Source: Marinicellulosiphila megalodicopiae
Lineage (GTDB): Bacteria; Pseudomonadota; Gammaproteobacteria; Pseudomonadales; Natronospirillaceae
Reading direction: 5' to 3'
Length of the DNA stretch: 64,000 bases
NCBI RefSeq assembly: GCF_045862395.1
Contig: NZ_AP023087.1
Coordinates: 4,340,001-4,404,000 of the forward strand
Shown here: positions 31,633 through 40,565 of the stretch, one piece after another
Numbering within the stretch: the stretch's first letter is position 1
Layout: every line of letters starts with the position of its first letter
The notes under the pieces: generated by a model
The model's database searches: none
What the model was told of the DNA's origin: nothing
Seen by the model: the letters and a program-made list of their open reading frames with translations, nothing else
Position numbers and translations under genes: made by a program

Positions 31633-34068
31633 ATGGCAAAAGCCGACGACAAAAAACCTAAAAAAGCCACACCTAAAAAGCAACTGAACACAGGCAAGAA
31701 ACAAACACCTGCTAAAAAAAAACCTACAGAAAAGAAACCTGTCAAAAAATCTAACATCGCTAAAAAAACAAAAAAAACACCCCCTTCTAAACCGAAAAAG
31801 TCCTCTTGGATAAAACGAACATTTTGGGTATTAGCAAAATTGTTTTTAGTTGGCCTAGTAATTCTTGCAACGTACATGACTTACCTCAACATTCAAATTC
31901 GCCAACGCTTTGAAGGGCGTACCTTTGACATTGCTACCTCTGTATTTGCCCAACCCCTTTCTTTATATGAAGGCAAAACTCTAAGCCAAAACCAACTATC
32001 ATGGTCCTTAAACAACCTAGGCTATCGCAAAGACAGCAAAGTCGATCAACCCGGCGAATATTGGAATAACGGCAATCAGTTCACTATATATAAGCGCCAC
32101 TTTGAATTTTGGGATCGCACCGAATCCGCCAAACGCTTACACATTCAATTAGGCAAGCAATCCATTGATCGTTTAACCGACGACCAACATCAAACGCTCA
32201 TTCTTGAACGGCTCGATCCATTTGTTATTGGCGAATTATACGGACAAGACAAAGCCCGCGAATTAATCAAACTCGAACAAGTACCCACTACTTTGAAGGA
32301 AGGCTTTTTAGCCATTGAAGATAACAATTTCTACAACCATCACGGCATATCCCCTACCGGCATTGCCCGTGCGTTTTTTAGTAACGTCAAATCAGGCAGT
32401 CTCACCCAGGGTGGCTCAACCATTACACAACAGTTAGTTAAGAACTTATTCTTATACAACAAGCGCAGTTTATGGCGCAAAGCCAACGAAGCGTTAATGG
32501 CGATTTTAATTGATGCACAATATGAAAAAGACGAAATCCTAACCGCCTACTTTAATGAAGTGTATTACACCCAAGACGGCGCACGCTCAATTCATGGCCT
32601 GCAACTCACCAGCCGTTACTTCTTTTCGACTCAGCTTGAATACCTACAATTGCATCAACAGGCACTATTAATTGCCATGGTAAAAGGCCCGTATTATTAC
32701 CATCCCATTAATCATCCTAAGCGCACATTAGAACGACGTAACTTAGTGCTGGGCGTCATGCACGAAAAAGGCATCATCACCGAGCCCGAACTCATTCAAG
32801 CCAAAGCTCAGTTATTAGATGTCAGCATCACTAAGCGCAGTCAAACCGCTCAGGACTTTATGCAATTAGTGAAACAGCAAATGGATGAACAATATTATGC
32901 GTCCGACCTTTCAAGCAAAGGCGTGCGAGTGTTCACCAGTTTCGAGCCGTACGTGCATCACCAAGCGTTAGCGCAATTAAAATCTCGAGTCGCCACCATC
33001 GAGAACCAACACAGCATTCCAAGCAACCAACTACAAAGCGCCGTTGTCATTACTGACACAACCAATGGCAACATCCGCACACTTATTGGATCAAGCCAAG
33101 GCAAGTACACAGGCTTTAACCGCGCATTAGACGCCAAGCGCCCAATAGGCTCGCTAATCAAACCGTTTATTTATTCCGAAGCACTCGCCTCGGGTGAATT
33201 TCACTTAGCCAGCCTACTTGATGACTCCCCTATTAATATGGAAATCAAAGGCCAAGGCACATGGCAACCACAAAACTACGACCATAAATCCCATGGATCC
33301 CCAACGTTATTAGAAGCCTTTGCTAAATCGTACAACTTAAGCGCAGTGTGGATATCTCAACAACGTGGCGTGAAACGATTAGTAAACACATTAAAAGACA
33401 TGGGATTAGAGTCCGTAGACAACCAAAATCCATCATTAGCGTTAGGCGCCTTAGAGTTATCCCCATTTCAAGTAGCGTCGCTGTATCAAGTATTCGCATC
33501 TGGCGGATTCCAAATGCAACTCAACACATTGCTTGCGGTTGTTGATGAACAAAACCAAGTCTTACAACGCCATCAACCTCAAATGGAGCTTAAAATAGAC
33601 ACCCACACCATGAGCCTCATGCAATACGCACTTAACTACAACATGCGCGAAGGCACCGGTAAATTTGCCTACCAATACTTACCTCAATCTTTTATGGTGG
33701 CAGGCAAAACAGGCACCAGTAATGACGCACGAGATTCTTGGTTTGTGGGTTTTTCAGAAGACTCCCTTGCCAGTGTATGGCTAGGCTTTGACGACAACCA
33801 ACCCATGCCCATTACAGGCTCAAGTGGCGCACTACGAGTTTGGACCGACATATTCAAATCACTACCATTAACCATGCAACGCCAAAGTCAGCCAGACGAC
33901 ATAAGCTGGCACTGGGTCGACTTAGCATCGGGCTACCGCACACAAGAAAACTGCAAAAACGCCGTTTACGTGCCATTTAAATTTAACGAAATTGCAGAGC
34001 GTTACATTCCATGCCGCCAAAGCGAAAGCCAACAAAAACAAAATTGGCTACAAAGATTATTAAGATAA
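31633..34068 (+). CDS. mrcB: Penicillin-binding protein 1b: peptidoglycan glycosyltransferase/transpeptidase
   Basis: About 811 residues. It polymerises lipid II and cross-links the stem peptides in the periplasm. A Lys-rich cytoplasmic tail (about 1-55) is followed by one membrane segment (FWVLAKLFLVGLVILATYM). The next region resembles UB2H (LSLYEGKTLSQNQL to LHIQLGKQSI), the module that binds LpoB in Escherichia coli. The GT51 domain has AIEDNNFYNHHG (catalytic Glu near 229), GGSTITQQLVKNLFL and YFNEVYY. The transpeptidase has SLIK (Ser507), SYN and KTGT (about 692). An in-frame GTG 26 codons upstream exists, but the tail begins naturally at the ATG at 31,633, so I chose that. The gene is divergent from the giant operon and followed by cobO. 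Length and motifs are complete. Confidence 0.95.
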   Translation: MAKADDKKPKKATPKKQLNTGKKQTPAKKKPTEKKPVKKSNIAKKTKKTPPSKPKKSSWIKRTFWVLAKLFLVGLVILATYMTYLNIQIRQRFEGRTFDIATSVFAQPLSLYEGKTLSQNQLSWSLNNLGYRKDSKVDQPGEYWNNGNQFTIYKRHFEFWDRTESAKRLHIQLGKQSIDRLTDDQHQTLILERLDPFVIGELYGQDKARELIKLEQVPTTLKEGFLAIEDNNFYNHHGISPTGIARAFFSNVKSGSLTQGGSTITQQLVKNLFLYNKRSLWRKANEALMAILIDAQYEKDEILTAYFNEVYYTQDGARSIHGLQLTSRYFFSTQLEYLQLHQQALLIAMVKGPYYYHPINHPKRTLERRNLVLGVMHEKGIITEPELIQAKAQLLDVSITKRSQTAQDFMQLVKQQMDEQYYASDLSSKGVRVFTSFEPYVHHQALAQLKSRVATIENQHSIPSNQLQSAVVITDTTNGNIRTLIGSSQGKYTGFNRALDAKRPIGSLIKPFIYSEALASGEFHLASLLDDSPINMEIKGQGTWQPQNYDHKSHGSPTLLEAFAKSYNLSAVWISQQRGVKRLVNTLKDMGLESVDNQNPSLALGALELSPFQVASLYQVFASGGFQMQLNTLLAVVDEQNQVLQRHQPQMELKIDTHTMSLMQYALNYNMREGTGKFAYQYLPQSFMVAGKTGTSNDARDSWFVGFSEDSLASVWLGFDDNQPMPITGSSGALRVWTDIFKSLPLTMQRQSQPDDISWHWVDLASGYRTQENCKNAVYVPFKFNEIAERYIPCRQSESQQKQNWLQRLLR

Positions 34069-34078
34069 CGCGTAGAAC

Positions 34079-34167
34079 ATTCTCAAGCGTACTTGGGAAT
34101 CCAGCAATTGAACGCTAACAACACAGGTAGGTTCGGACTCATCCGATCTCATTAAAAACAAATGAGA
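34079..34167 (+). promoter_or_regulatory. Three consecutive hairpins in the mrcB-cobO gap
   Basis: Stem 1: ATTCTCAAG (34,079-34,087) pairs with CTTGGGAAT (34,092-34,100), nine pairs including one G-U. Stem 2: TCGGA (34,133-34,137) with TCCGA (34,142-34,146). Stem 3: TCTCATT (34,147-34,153) with AATGAGA (34,161-34,167), a perfect seven-pair stem. No U-run follows stem 1, so it is not a classic terminator. The hairpins precede the likely cobO start at 34,216 and could modulate it. I see no recognisable cobalamin riboswitch core. Confidence 0.4.
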
Positions 34168-34215
34168 CCAATCCAAACCTACAAAACAAATAAAAATTTG
34201 AAAGCAGAAACGACT

Positions 34216-34851
34216 ATGACAGATTCAAACGACAACAAAATTGACAACGAACAAGACAAACACAAAGCAAAAATGAAAGCTCGTAAAGCCGTCATGGACA
34301 AAAAAATCGCCGCCTCCACAGAAGAACGTGGCGTGCTGATATTAATGAAAGGCAATGGCAAAGGAAAAAGCAGCTCCGCGTTTGGCACCATGGTTAGATC
34401 ATTAGGACACGGACAAAAATGCGCCGTCATTCAATTCATAAAAGGTCGCCTAGAAACCGGTGAATTTAAATTTTTCAAAGACATGGCCAATACCAGCGAA
34501 CAATTAAACTGGCACGTAATGGGTCACGGCTTTACATGGGAAACCCAAGACAAAGAACAAGACATCAAAGCCGCACAACAAGCTTGGGTCGTCGCACAAG
34601 AATACCTAAACAATGCCGACTACGACTTATTAGTATTTGATGAAATGAGCTACATGTTCAAATACGGCTACCTCGAAGTTGCACCCGTAGTAGAAGCATT
34701 AAAAAACCGACCTAAAAATCAAAACGTCATCATCACCGGTCGCACCATGGCACACGACTTACAAGAAATAGCCGACACCATCAGCATTGTACAAGACGAA
34801 AAACACGCATTTCGCTTAGGCGTAAAAGCACAAAAAGGGATCGAATATTAA
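34216..34851 (+). CDS. cobO: Cob(I)alamin/corrinoid adenosyltransferase, CobO/BtuR type
   Basis: 211 residues. It transfers the adenosyl group of ATP to cob(I)alamin or cob(I)yrinic acid a,c-diamide in the cytoplasm. The family signature is clear: RGVLILMKGNGKGKSSSA, with P-loop GNGKGKSS at 46-53; then IQFIKGRLETGE, GHGFTW, DLLVFDEMSY and NVIITGRTM. An ATG 18 codons upstream (34,162) would start inside a hairpin arm and adds residues not expected in the family, so the ATG at 34,216 was preferred; neither has a strong ribosome site. It overlaps cobB by one base (TAATG), so the two form a coupled cobalamin unit. Confidence 0.93.
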   Translation: MTDSNDNKIDNEQDKHKAKMKARKAVMDKKIAASTEERGVLILMKGNGKGKSSSAFGTMVRSLGHGQKCAVIQFIKGRLETGEFKFFKDMANTSEQLNWHVMGHGFTWETQDKEQDIKAAQQAWVVAQEYLNNADYDLLVFDEMSYMFKYGYLEVAPVVEALKNRPKNQNVIITGRTMAHDLQEIADTISIVQDEKHAFRLGVKAQKGIEY

Positions 34852-36176
34852 TGAGCCGTTTTTGCCCCGCACTATTCATAGCCGCACCGTCATCCAATCA
34901 AGGTAAAACGACAGTCACATGCGCCATTGCACGCAAGCTTTCAAATGAAGGCAAAAAAGTCAGAATTTTCAAAACAGGGCCCGACTACCTAGACCCTCAA
35001 ATTCTACAACAAGCAAGTAGACACCCAGTCATACAATTAGATTTATGGATGTGCGGATTAGAATATTGCGAACAAGCATTATACGACGCCGCCCAAGATG
35101 CCGACTTAATATTAATAGAAGGCGCCATGGGATTATTTGATGGACAGCCATCAAGTGCCGACCTAGCCAAACAATTTAATATTCCCATTGCGGTCATCAT
35201 GGACGTTAAAGGCGCCGCCCAAACCGTAGGTGCCATCTTGCTAGGCCTAAAAACCTATCGTGACGACATCGACATCACCCACTTTATAGCCAACAACTGC
35301 GGATCAAATCGCCACAAAGAATTAATTGAAGAGGCGATGCCAAAAGACATTAAATTTTGGTTCAACTTAGCACGCGACGAAAACATAGCATTACCCGAAC
35401 GTCACCTAGGCTTAGTACAGGCAGAAGAAGTCACCGAGCAACTAGAACAACAATTCAATTACACCGCAGAAAAAATCATAACAGACGAAGATTTATTAAA
35501 TTCTATAAAACCAATTGAATTTAAAAACCCGAATATAAAAATCGAAGCCTTCAAGCCACTTCTAAAAAACAAAACCATCGCCATAGCAAAAGACGTTGCG
35601 TTTAATTTTATATACGAAGCCAACGTACAAACACTAAAAGACCTAGGCGCAGAAGTCGTATTTTTCTCACCACTAAACGACAAACACCTACCAAATTGCG
35701 ATTCCATTTGGTTACCCGGTGGCTACCCAGAATTACACGCCAAAAAAATCAGCGAAAACACAACACTGATACAAGACATTCAAAAACATTTTAAAAATCA
35801 TAAAAAAATATTTGCCGAATGCGGAGGATTCATGACCTGCCTAGAAACCCTAACGGATTTAGAAGGCCACACATATAACATGCTCAACCTTATCCAAGGC
35901 CAAGCAACCATGCGTGGAAAACGCGGCTGCCAAGGCATGCAATTTCTAACAGTCCCATTTACAGACGAAAACGGTAATGTGACAGAGCTAGAAATAAAAG
36001 GACACGCACATCACCGATCACGTGCAGACAATACACCCGAGCCCGTGAGTTTTGCTAGAAGACAACGTCACCCAGCTCCTGGTGAAGCTATTTTCAAAGT
36101 GGATGGATTAGTTGCAAGTTACTTGCATGTGTTTTTTCGGTCTAATATGGAGATGGTTGGGGAGTTGTTTAAATAA
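34851..36176 (+). CDS. cobB: Cobyrinate a,c-diamide synthase (glutamine-hydrolysing), CobB/CbiA
   Basis: 441 residues. ATP-dependent amidation of the a and c side chains of (hydrogeno)cobyrinic acid using glutamine. The N-terminal ATPase has the P-loop-like APSSNQGKTTV (about 12-22), KTGPDYLDP and LIEGAMGLFDG. The C-terminal glutaminase has WLPGGYPELHA, the nucleophile Cys324 in FAECGGFM, and a late His in the SYLHVFFRSN stretch. Length is normal for the family. Together with cobO it covers amidation and adenosylation of the corrin ring. No other cob genes are in this window, so the rest of the pathway or a salvage route must lie elsewhere. Confidence 0.93.
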   Translation: MSRFCPALFIAAPSSNQGKTTVTCAIARKLSNEGKKVRIFKTGPDYLDPQILQQASRHPVIQLDLWMCGLEYCEQALYDAAQDADLILIEGAMGLFDGQPSSADLAKQFNIPIAVIMDVKGAAQTVGAILLGLKTYRDDIDITHFIANNCGSNRHKELIEEAMPKDIKFWFNLARDENIALPERHLGLVQAEEVTEQLEQQFNYTAEKIITDEDLLNSIKPIEFKNPNIKIEAFKPLLKNKTIAIAKDVAFNFIYEANVQTLKDLGAEVVFFSPLNDKHLPNCDSIWLPGGYPELHAKKISENTTLIQDIQKHFKNHKKIFAECGGFMTCLETLTDLEGHTYNMLNLIQGQATMRGKRGCQGMQFLTVPFTDENGNVTELEIKGHAHHRSRADNTPEPVSFARRQRHPAPGEAIFKVDGLVASYLHVFFRSNMEMVGELFK

Positions 36177-36181
36177 TTATA

Positions 36182-36919
36182 ATGTCAGAAAAAATAAAAA
36201 AAAGTGTACGAAGAAATAAAAGATTAATATTAGGCACACTTGGCCCTACAATCATTGGGGCCATTTGTTTCTCAATATTAATCACATTTGAAAATCCCTC
36301 ATCATTTTTATCGATTTTCGTTTTATATTTTCTATTTGCATTTATTTTAGGAAGTACCCCATTTTTTATATATAGCTGGTTAATGGAAAAATATATCAAT
36401 CCAAAATCGAGCACTGATGCAACTGCAATTTTTAAAAGCACAATATTAGGATTACTAGCAGGTGCAATCTTTGTAATAATCCCACCCTTTGGTTATTCGA
36501 TTTTAATTGGTGGATTTACAGGATTTGTAATGGGGTGGTTTCTTAGAAAAAACTATTCCAACGAAACAAATGAAACAAATGAAACAATTCATTTTAAAGA
36601 TAGAACAATTAATATCGAAAAACCAGTTGAACTAAGCGAAGGCAATCAGAGAACTTCCTTTATCATATTATCTTTTTCATATTACAGTATTTACACACTT
36701 ACTAAACACTGGGCTTTTGATTATTGGTCTGCAGTTATGAGTCTTTTAATGTTTATAAATATATTTATTTCTCTACCTTTTTTATTGTATTTAATTTGTA
36801 GATTTTTATCGAACCCTAAATTAATAATAAATCATAAGTTATTAATCGTATCAATTACAGTTTTACCTTTTACATTAATATTTCTTGAACCCATCTCCAA
36901 CTTTCTTCATATTAGCTAA
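36182..36919 (+). CDS. Polytopic inner-membrane protein of unknown function
   Basis: 245 residues, not recognised. A basic N-terminus (KIKKSVRRNKR) leads into about six to seven hydrophobic segments: LGTLGPTIIGAICFSILITF, LSIFVLYFLFAFILGSTPFF, TILGLLAGAIFVIIPPFGYS, ILIGGFTGFVMGWF, and three more after residue 155. Between the halves is a polar loop with the small repeat NETNETNET, encoded by three copies of a 9-base unit. The ATG lies 5 bases after the cobB stop with no clear ribosome site, so it could be read from the cob transcript. Its base composition is more AT-rich than cobB, which suggests a different history. No function is proposed. Confidence 0.7.
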   Translation: MSEKIKKSVRRNKRLILGTLGPTIIGAICFSILITFENPSSFLSIFVLYFLFAFILGSTPFFIYSWLMEKYINPKSSTDATAIFKSTILGLLAGAIFVIIPPFGYSILIGGFTGFVMGWFLRKNYSNETNETNETIHFKDRTINIEKPVELSEGNQRTSFIILSFSYYSIYTLTKHWAFDYWSAVMSLLMFINIFISLPFLLYLICRFLSNPKLIINHKLLIVSITVLPFTLIFLEPISNFLHIS

Positions 36920-37249
36920 GGAGTCAAGAAAAAATAAAAAATAGAGGTTAATTTTTGACAGTTGTAAATTAAAACCCCAAATTTTACAGTATTTTCGCTT
37001 TAAGCCTGATTCTTTTGTGTGTTTTTCGGTAGAATTTGGATATGAATTTAAAGTTGCTTGGTTAGAAATGAACGACATTTTACATGTTATCCTGCTTGGA
37101 TTCACGCATGATTGATATTATGAATGAGTAAATTTGTAAAACAAAAATCCGCTCGTCATCTTCAACAGTTTTATCGCTGGAGATCCAGTGCCTTTTTTAA
37201 ACTTTTGAGTGTCTATGTCAAATGTAAGGCGCGACCCCGATATTCATGA
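36920..37249. other. 330-base gap without a recognised gene, ending in a REP-like repeat
   Basis: Short open frames exist on both strands, but none shows family motifs. The last 35 bases (37,214-37,238) are a copy of the dispersed GTCAGGCCTT-type repeat described below, and the NACHT pseudogene breaks off directly beside it. Confidence 0.5.
37214..37238 (-). repeat. REP-like dispersed repeat (copy 1)
   Basis: Reads GGGGTCGCGCCTTACATTTG on the minus strand. The same core is found at 54,271-54,294 (GGGGTCAGGCCTTACATTTG) and, with a variant right half, at 38,061, 40,271 and 54,099. Such short repeats are typically mobilised by REP-associated tyrosine transposases, and a broken one is present at 55,855-56,853. 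Confidence 0.7.
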
Positions 37250-37824
37250 AATTTTTGAATTAAAATCCTCTCTTTTCTCCAATGGTGTTTCATCGAATCC
37301 ATCCATAAAAATTGAAAGTTTTCCTTCACCTAATAGAAAAGAAAACAATTTTAATGAGCAACTCAATCCTAACATATTTATTTTTTTACATGCCTCATTA
37401 ATCATAGAATCTGGATCTTTAATTTTTCTTAATTCTATAAATATCGGAATTGAATGCCCTGTATTTAACTCTAAAAACTGAAGATATTTCAATAGTATAG
37501 ACTTACCTTGACCAAGACTCCCTGTGATCAATATACCGTTTGCATCATTTATATTAATAATTTCATTTAATGAAATTAGTTTTCGATTGCTTCCTTCTAC
37601 TTTTGGAGGGTAAAAAAAACTATTTAACATTTTCGATGCATTTTGGTCTATTAAAGTATAAATTTCTTGCTCTTTTTTAAATTTTTATGAAATTTATTTA
37701 AAACGCACTCATCCTCTAACCAACACTGAATTTCTGATCTATTTGAACCTGCCGCATTTTCTAAAAAGGTAGAAATATTTTTTTTCAAATAGGATATCGG
37801 TTTATTTTTTAATGGGGATATCAT
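37244..37824 (-). pseudogene. Truncated, frameshifted NACHT-family P-loop NTPase
   Basis: The ATG at 37,824 opens a frame of 57 codons (MISPLKNKPISYLKKN...) that stops early. The reading continues in the next frame (EQEIYTLIDQNASKMLNSFF) if one base is added in the six-T run at 37,673-37,678. The second part has a P-loop (ILITGSLGQGKSILLKYL) and the NACHT-type Walker B LSIFMDGFDET, with FIELRKI between them. The frame then runs into a REP-like repeat and ends, so the C-terminal sensor or repeat region is gone. NACHT proteins in bacteria often act in anti-phage defence; here the gene is a relic. The frameshift alone could be a sequencing error, but the truncation is independent of it. Confidence 0.75.
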
Positions 37825-38267
37825 AATATTCGACTCATATACTAGACTATATAACTAATAAAGACTAATTTCGCTGCCAAGGATCATTACTTAAAATTTT
37901 AAATTATCGACTCAACTTCAGAATTAAATAAACAGATACCATCAAAGCTATCTGATTTAATGTTCAATATACCACTACAAAACCAGTTGTTACACCCATT
38001 TTTCTAGGTACGGAATCTTAGATCGCGTTCACCAAACAAAAGAAACAAGAGGAACGCAGAGTATCAGGTCTTTATTTTGACATAGACACTCAAAAAACAT
38101 GAGATATTCAGGCTAAGCACTCATATTTACCACCCTCTTTACATTATTAGACAAACCACCACCCACGTAACATAACCATAAAACTGATAGAGTTGTGCCC
38201 CCCATTCATTAACGGCGGTGAGTCAAAAAAATCCAGTTTGCTGCTAGCTTTGAAAATATTTTTTAAG
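37825..38267. other. 443-base gap with element scars only
   Basis: No coding signal was recognised on either strand. It contains a REP-like repeat at 38,061-38,090 (TATCAGGTCTTTATTTTGAC) and, near 38,162, ACGTAACATAACCATAAAAC, which resembles the sequence preceding the TauD-like gene at 45,172. These look like leftovers of insertions and deletions. Confidence 0.45.
38061..38090 (+). repeat. REP-like dispersed repeat (copy 2)
   Basis: GTATCAGGTCTTTATTTTGA followed by CATAGACACT; shares the TCAGGTCTTTATTTT core with the copy at 40,271-40,300 and TCAGGCCTTTATTTT with 54,099. Confidence 0.6.
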
Positions 38268-39806
38268 CTACTTTGACAAGCTGGATTCTGCCCCATTTAA
38301 TTCAATTGAATAATGGTAAAAATCCGAACCATCATCATTGCCAGATACAACAAGTATTGCATCATCCATTTTTACTAATTGATAAGATTCGTGAATAAAT
38401 GCAGGACCCTGCTCATTCACTTCACCTGGTACGATATACTCTTTTTCTAAAACTAAATATTTAGAGTAAATAAGCAGCTTGCCATCACTCATTAAAAACA
38501 CATTAACTTTTTCATCAGAATATATGTCTGTTATATTTGCACTATCGATTAATCTACCTTCAACACTGTAATCATATTTATTTAATAAATGTCCACTTGA
38601 GGTGATCAAATAATCTTGATTAATAAGACTATAAATATAAGTATCATGTAACCTATCTGTTTCTAGTTCAATTTCATTTACTTTTTTTATTGAAATTTTA
38701 GAATCAATGACATTTATTTCATTAACTTCAAACCTTTCAAAGTATATTGAATTTATATCTATTTTCTCTGTGTACAATATTTTATTATTTTCAATGGAAT
38801 GAAATAATCCAAAATTTTCTAGTATCACCCTATCTAAAATCTCATCCTTGCTTATATCTATCAAATCTAATGCATGTTTGATGTATGGATCACCATTTAA
38901 TAAAATATTTTTTTCAACGAATATTCGACCACTAATTTGCTCCATCCTAGTATTATAATCTATATCTGAAACCCTGAATGCTTGTGTAATATTTTCGGCA
39001 TTAACTACTAATTTATCAAAAGTAATTTTATTAGTTAAATCATCCTCCACTCGAGTTAAAAATACTATGATTCCATTTTTCATATATTGTAAACCAAAAG
39101 ATTCATCACCCAAATAAACCTCATTTTTTATGAAACCTGTTTCTAAATCCAATTCAAGCAATCGATTCATCATACGATTATAACCAACAATACTTTTTTT
39201 ATCTGATGTTGGTATTACAGAATACATATGAGCGCCTACATAATAATCATTAGTATTTTCCTGGTTTTCAACAACAACATCAATTGACTCAAATACTTTA
39301 ATAAAACTTTTAGTATAATTTGTCATATTACTAATAATTTCAATATTAAGCGCAACATAATACGTCCCACTTTTACTTACTTTGTGGCGTGAAACTGCAG
39401 TCGTTGAAAAGAAGTTTTTAAAAGAATTTGCTGTTAAATTAATATAGTAATTTATACGATGATCATCTGGTACATTCACGATACTCTGTGTTGCATCAAC
39501 AATTATTTCATTTGTTTGCTGATCAAAACTCAAACTTACTTTTACAGCAGCCCCTTCATATTGATTAGACTTTTCAACAGAATTTAATGTAATTATATTT
39601 ACATTCGGGTCTGAAAATAAATCAAATTCTAAGTTGGGATTAATTCCATCTATCTCAGTTTCAGTCATTGTTTGCGTCAAACTATGTGTATCAGTTTGAG
39701 TTTTAGTATTCATTTGGGTTTCTTCAGATGAACTATCTGAATTAAAATCACTAATTTGACAAGCATTAAGCCCAACAAGTAGTAATACGGGTATTATTAA
39801 TTTCAT
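38268..39806 (-). CDS. Lipoprotein with TQT/TET linker and propeller-like body
   Basis: 512 residues. The signal peptide with lipobox LLLVGLNAC puts the lipidated Cys at 16, followed by Gln, which favours the outer membrane. A Ser/Thr/Gln/Glu-rich linker follows (about 24-52: TKTQTDTHSLTQTMTETE). The rest contains recurring short beta-strand blocks (GYNRMMNRLLELDLETG, FGLQYMKNGIIVFLTR, NYLITSSG-like, DGKLLIYSKYLVLE) that suggest a beta-propeller, though no family was recognised. GAGG 8-9 bases before the ATG at 39,806 supports the start. The same kind of linker after the lipobox occurs in the genes at 41,891 and 47,846. It stands alone between mobile-element debris. Function unknown. Confidence 0.8.
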   Translation of the reverse strand: MKLIIPVLLLVGLNACQISDFNSDSSSEETQMNTKTQTDTHSLTQTMTETEIDGINPNLEFDLFSDPNVNIITLNSVEKSNQYEGAAVKVSLSFDQQTNEIIVDATQSIVNVPDDHRINYYINLTANSFKNFFSTTAVSRHKVSKSGTYYVALNIEIISNMTNYTKSFIKVFESIDVVVENQENTNDYYVGAHMYSVIPTSDKKSIVGYNRMMNRLLELDLETGFIKNEVYLGDESFGLQYMKNGIIVFLTRVEDDLTNKITFDKLVVNAENITQAFRVSDIDYNTRMEQISGRIFVEKNILLNGDPYIKHALDLIDISKDEILDRVILENFGLFHSIENNKILYTEKIDINSIYFERFEVNEINVIDSKISIKKVNEIELETDRLHDTYIYSLINQDYLITSSGHLLNKYDYSVEGRLIDSANITDIYSDEKVNVFLMSDGKLLIYSKYLVLEKEYIVPGEVNEQGPAFIHESYQLVKMDDAILVVSGNDDGSDFYHYSIELNGAESSLSK

Positions 39807-39984
39807 TTAATATCCTCAATTAAATATTTTCTTATATTAAAAATTACCACTATTTTATTTCAAAACTAAATCTAGTGCTTTCATTTCATGTATTCATCAC
39901 AGTAGTATAAAAATTATTCTGGACACTAATTAAATTTATTTTGATAATCTACTGAGTTGTGGATGCGCCCAACAAACACCGTCC

Positions 39985-40068
39985 ATGTAACAAAACCAAA
40001 AAAAATCTCTAATCAGCAACCGATTATTTTAAATGCCAGCTTAGATCATGGAAATAACTCGTAAATTA
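39985..40068 (+). pseudogene. Relic of a TauD-like gene start (5' flank plus first codons)
   Basis: This stretch parallels 45,103-45,183, the leader and first codons of the intact TauD-like gene: GTAACAAAACCAAAAAA, then CTAATCAGCAAC and GATTATTTTAAAT in the same order. It then gives ATGGAAATAACTCG (MEIT) versus ATGAAAATAACCCC (MKIT). Similarity stops after a few codons and an IS30 tail begins about 25 bases on. A second copy of the gene probably once stood here. Confidence 0.6.
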
Positions 40069-40089
40069 AAATCCGAAGTACATCATTCG

Positions 40090-40238
40090 TTAAGCTGCTA
40101 AATCAGCTCTGTACTTTTCCATTAAATCATAAGGTGATTTATAATTCAGCTTTTTCTTTGTCTTGTGCTTAATCGATTTACTGCATGTCGTACTTTTTTT
40201 TGAGTCACTGTTTTAAAGTCAGTGTGTTTAGGAATATA
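40090..40238 (-). pseudogene. C-terminal remnant of an IS30-family transposase
   Basis: The minus strand reads YIPKHTDFKTVTQKKVRHAV, then NRLSTRQRKKLNYKSPYDLM, then EKYRADLAA and a TAA stop at 40,090-40,092. IPKHTDF...VNRLxxRxRKxLxYxxPxDLM is the conserved end of IS30-family DDE transposases. A stop codon lies immediately upstream in frame and no start region is present, so only about 50 codons remain. It lies directly after the TauD relic, so the element may have inserted there. Confidence 0.75.
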
Positions 40239-40270
40239 TTATCGAAGCAAACCATTTACGAATTATAGAG

Positions 40271-40300
40271 CGTCAGGTCTTTATTTTTAAATAGACACGC
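40271..40300 (+). repeat. REP-like dispersed repeat (copy 3)
   Basis: CGTCAGGTCTTTATTTTTAA followed by ATAGACACGC; nearly the same as the copy at 38,061-38,090. Confidence 0.6.
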
Positions 40301-40448
40301 ATTAAAAGATCCAGTAAATTCGCCAAAAATCAACAGGGTCAAATCTTGACTTCAGACCTCATAGTAAGCTGGGGGCGCGTCCACCAAACACCACTTAACA
40401 GATATGCATCCTTCAAATTAACACACTTCACCATTACTTCCTTCTCAA

Positions 40449-40555
40449 CCTATAAGCATACAAAAAACCACAATAAAGATACCTATAGGCATACATTTAA
40501 GCTGATTGTGCAATCCTATAGGTATACATTTACCACTTAAATGTATACCTATAGG
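40449..40555 (+). promoter_or_regulatory. Operator array: 33-bp-phased direct repeats and an 18-bp perfect inverted repeat
   Basis: CCTATAAGCATAC starts at 40,449, CCTATAGGCATACATTTA at 40,482 and CCTATAGGTATACATTTA at 40,515, exactly 33 bases apart (about three helical turns). The last copy forms a perfect 18-bp inverted repeat with TAAATGTATACCTATAGG at 40,538-40,555, spacer CCACT. The array ends 10 bases before the ATG of the HTH gene, so its final AGG may also serve as ribosome site. Autorepression by the HTH product is the likely role, as in many antitoxin-like modules. Confidence 0.75.
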
Positions 40556-40565
40556 TTACACAAAT

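Larger units (their letters stand above)
39807..40565. other. 759-base gap: relics plus operator array
   Basis: Contains, in order, the leader of the minus-strand lipoprotein gene, the TauD 5' relic, the IS30 tail, a REP-like repeat at 40,271-40,300, and the 33-bp-phased operator array just before the mobile mystery protein A gene. No intact gene is seen. Confidence 0.6.

Noticed and set aside
34069..34215. Cobalamin riboswitch before cobO
   Set aside because: Hairpins are present but I could not find the conserved B12-box/GCCACTG core or the usual length of about 200 bases.
37123..37246. Small plus-strand frame MSKFVKQKSARHLQQFYRWR in the gap before the NACHT relic
   Set aside because: It runs into the REP-like repeat, lacks a ribosome site and has no recognisable relatives known to me.
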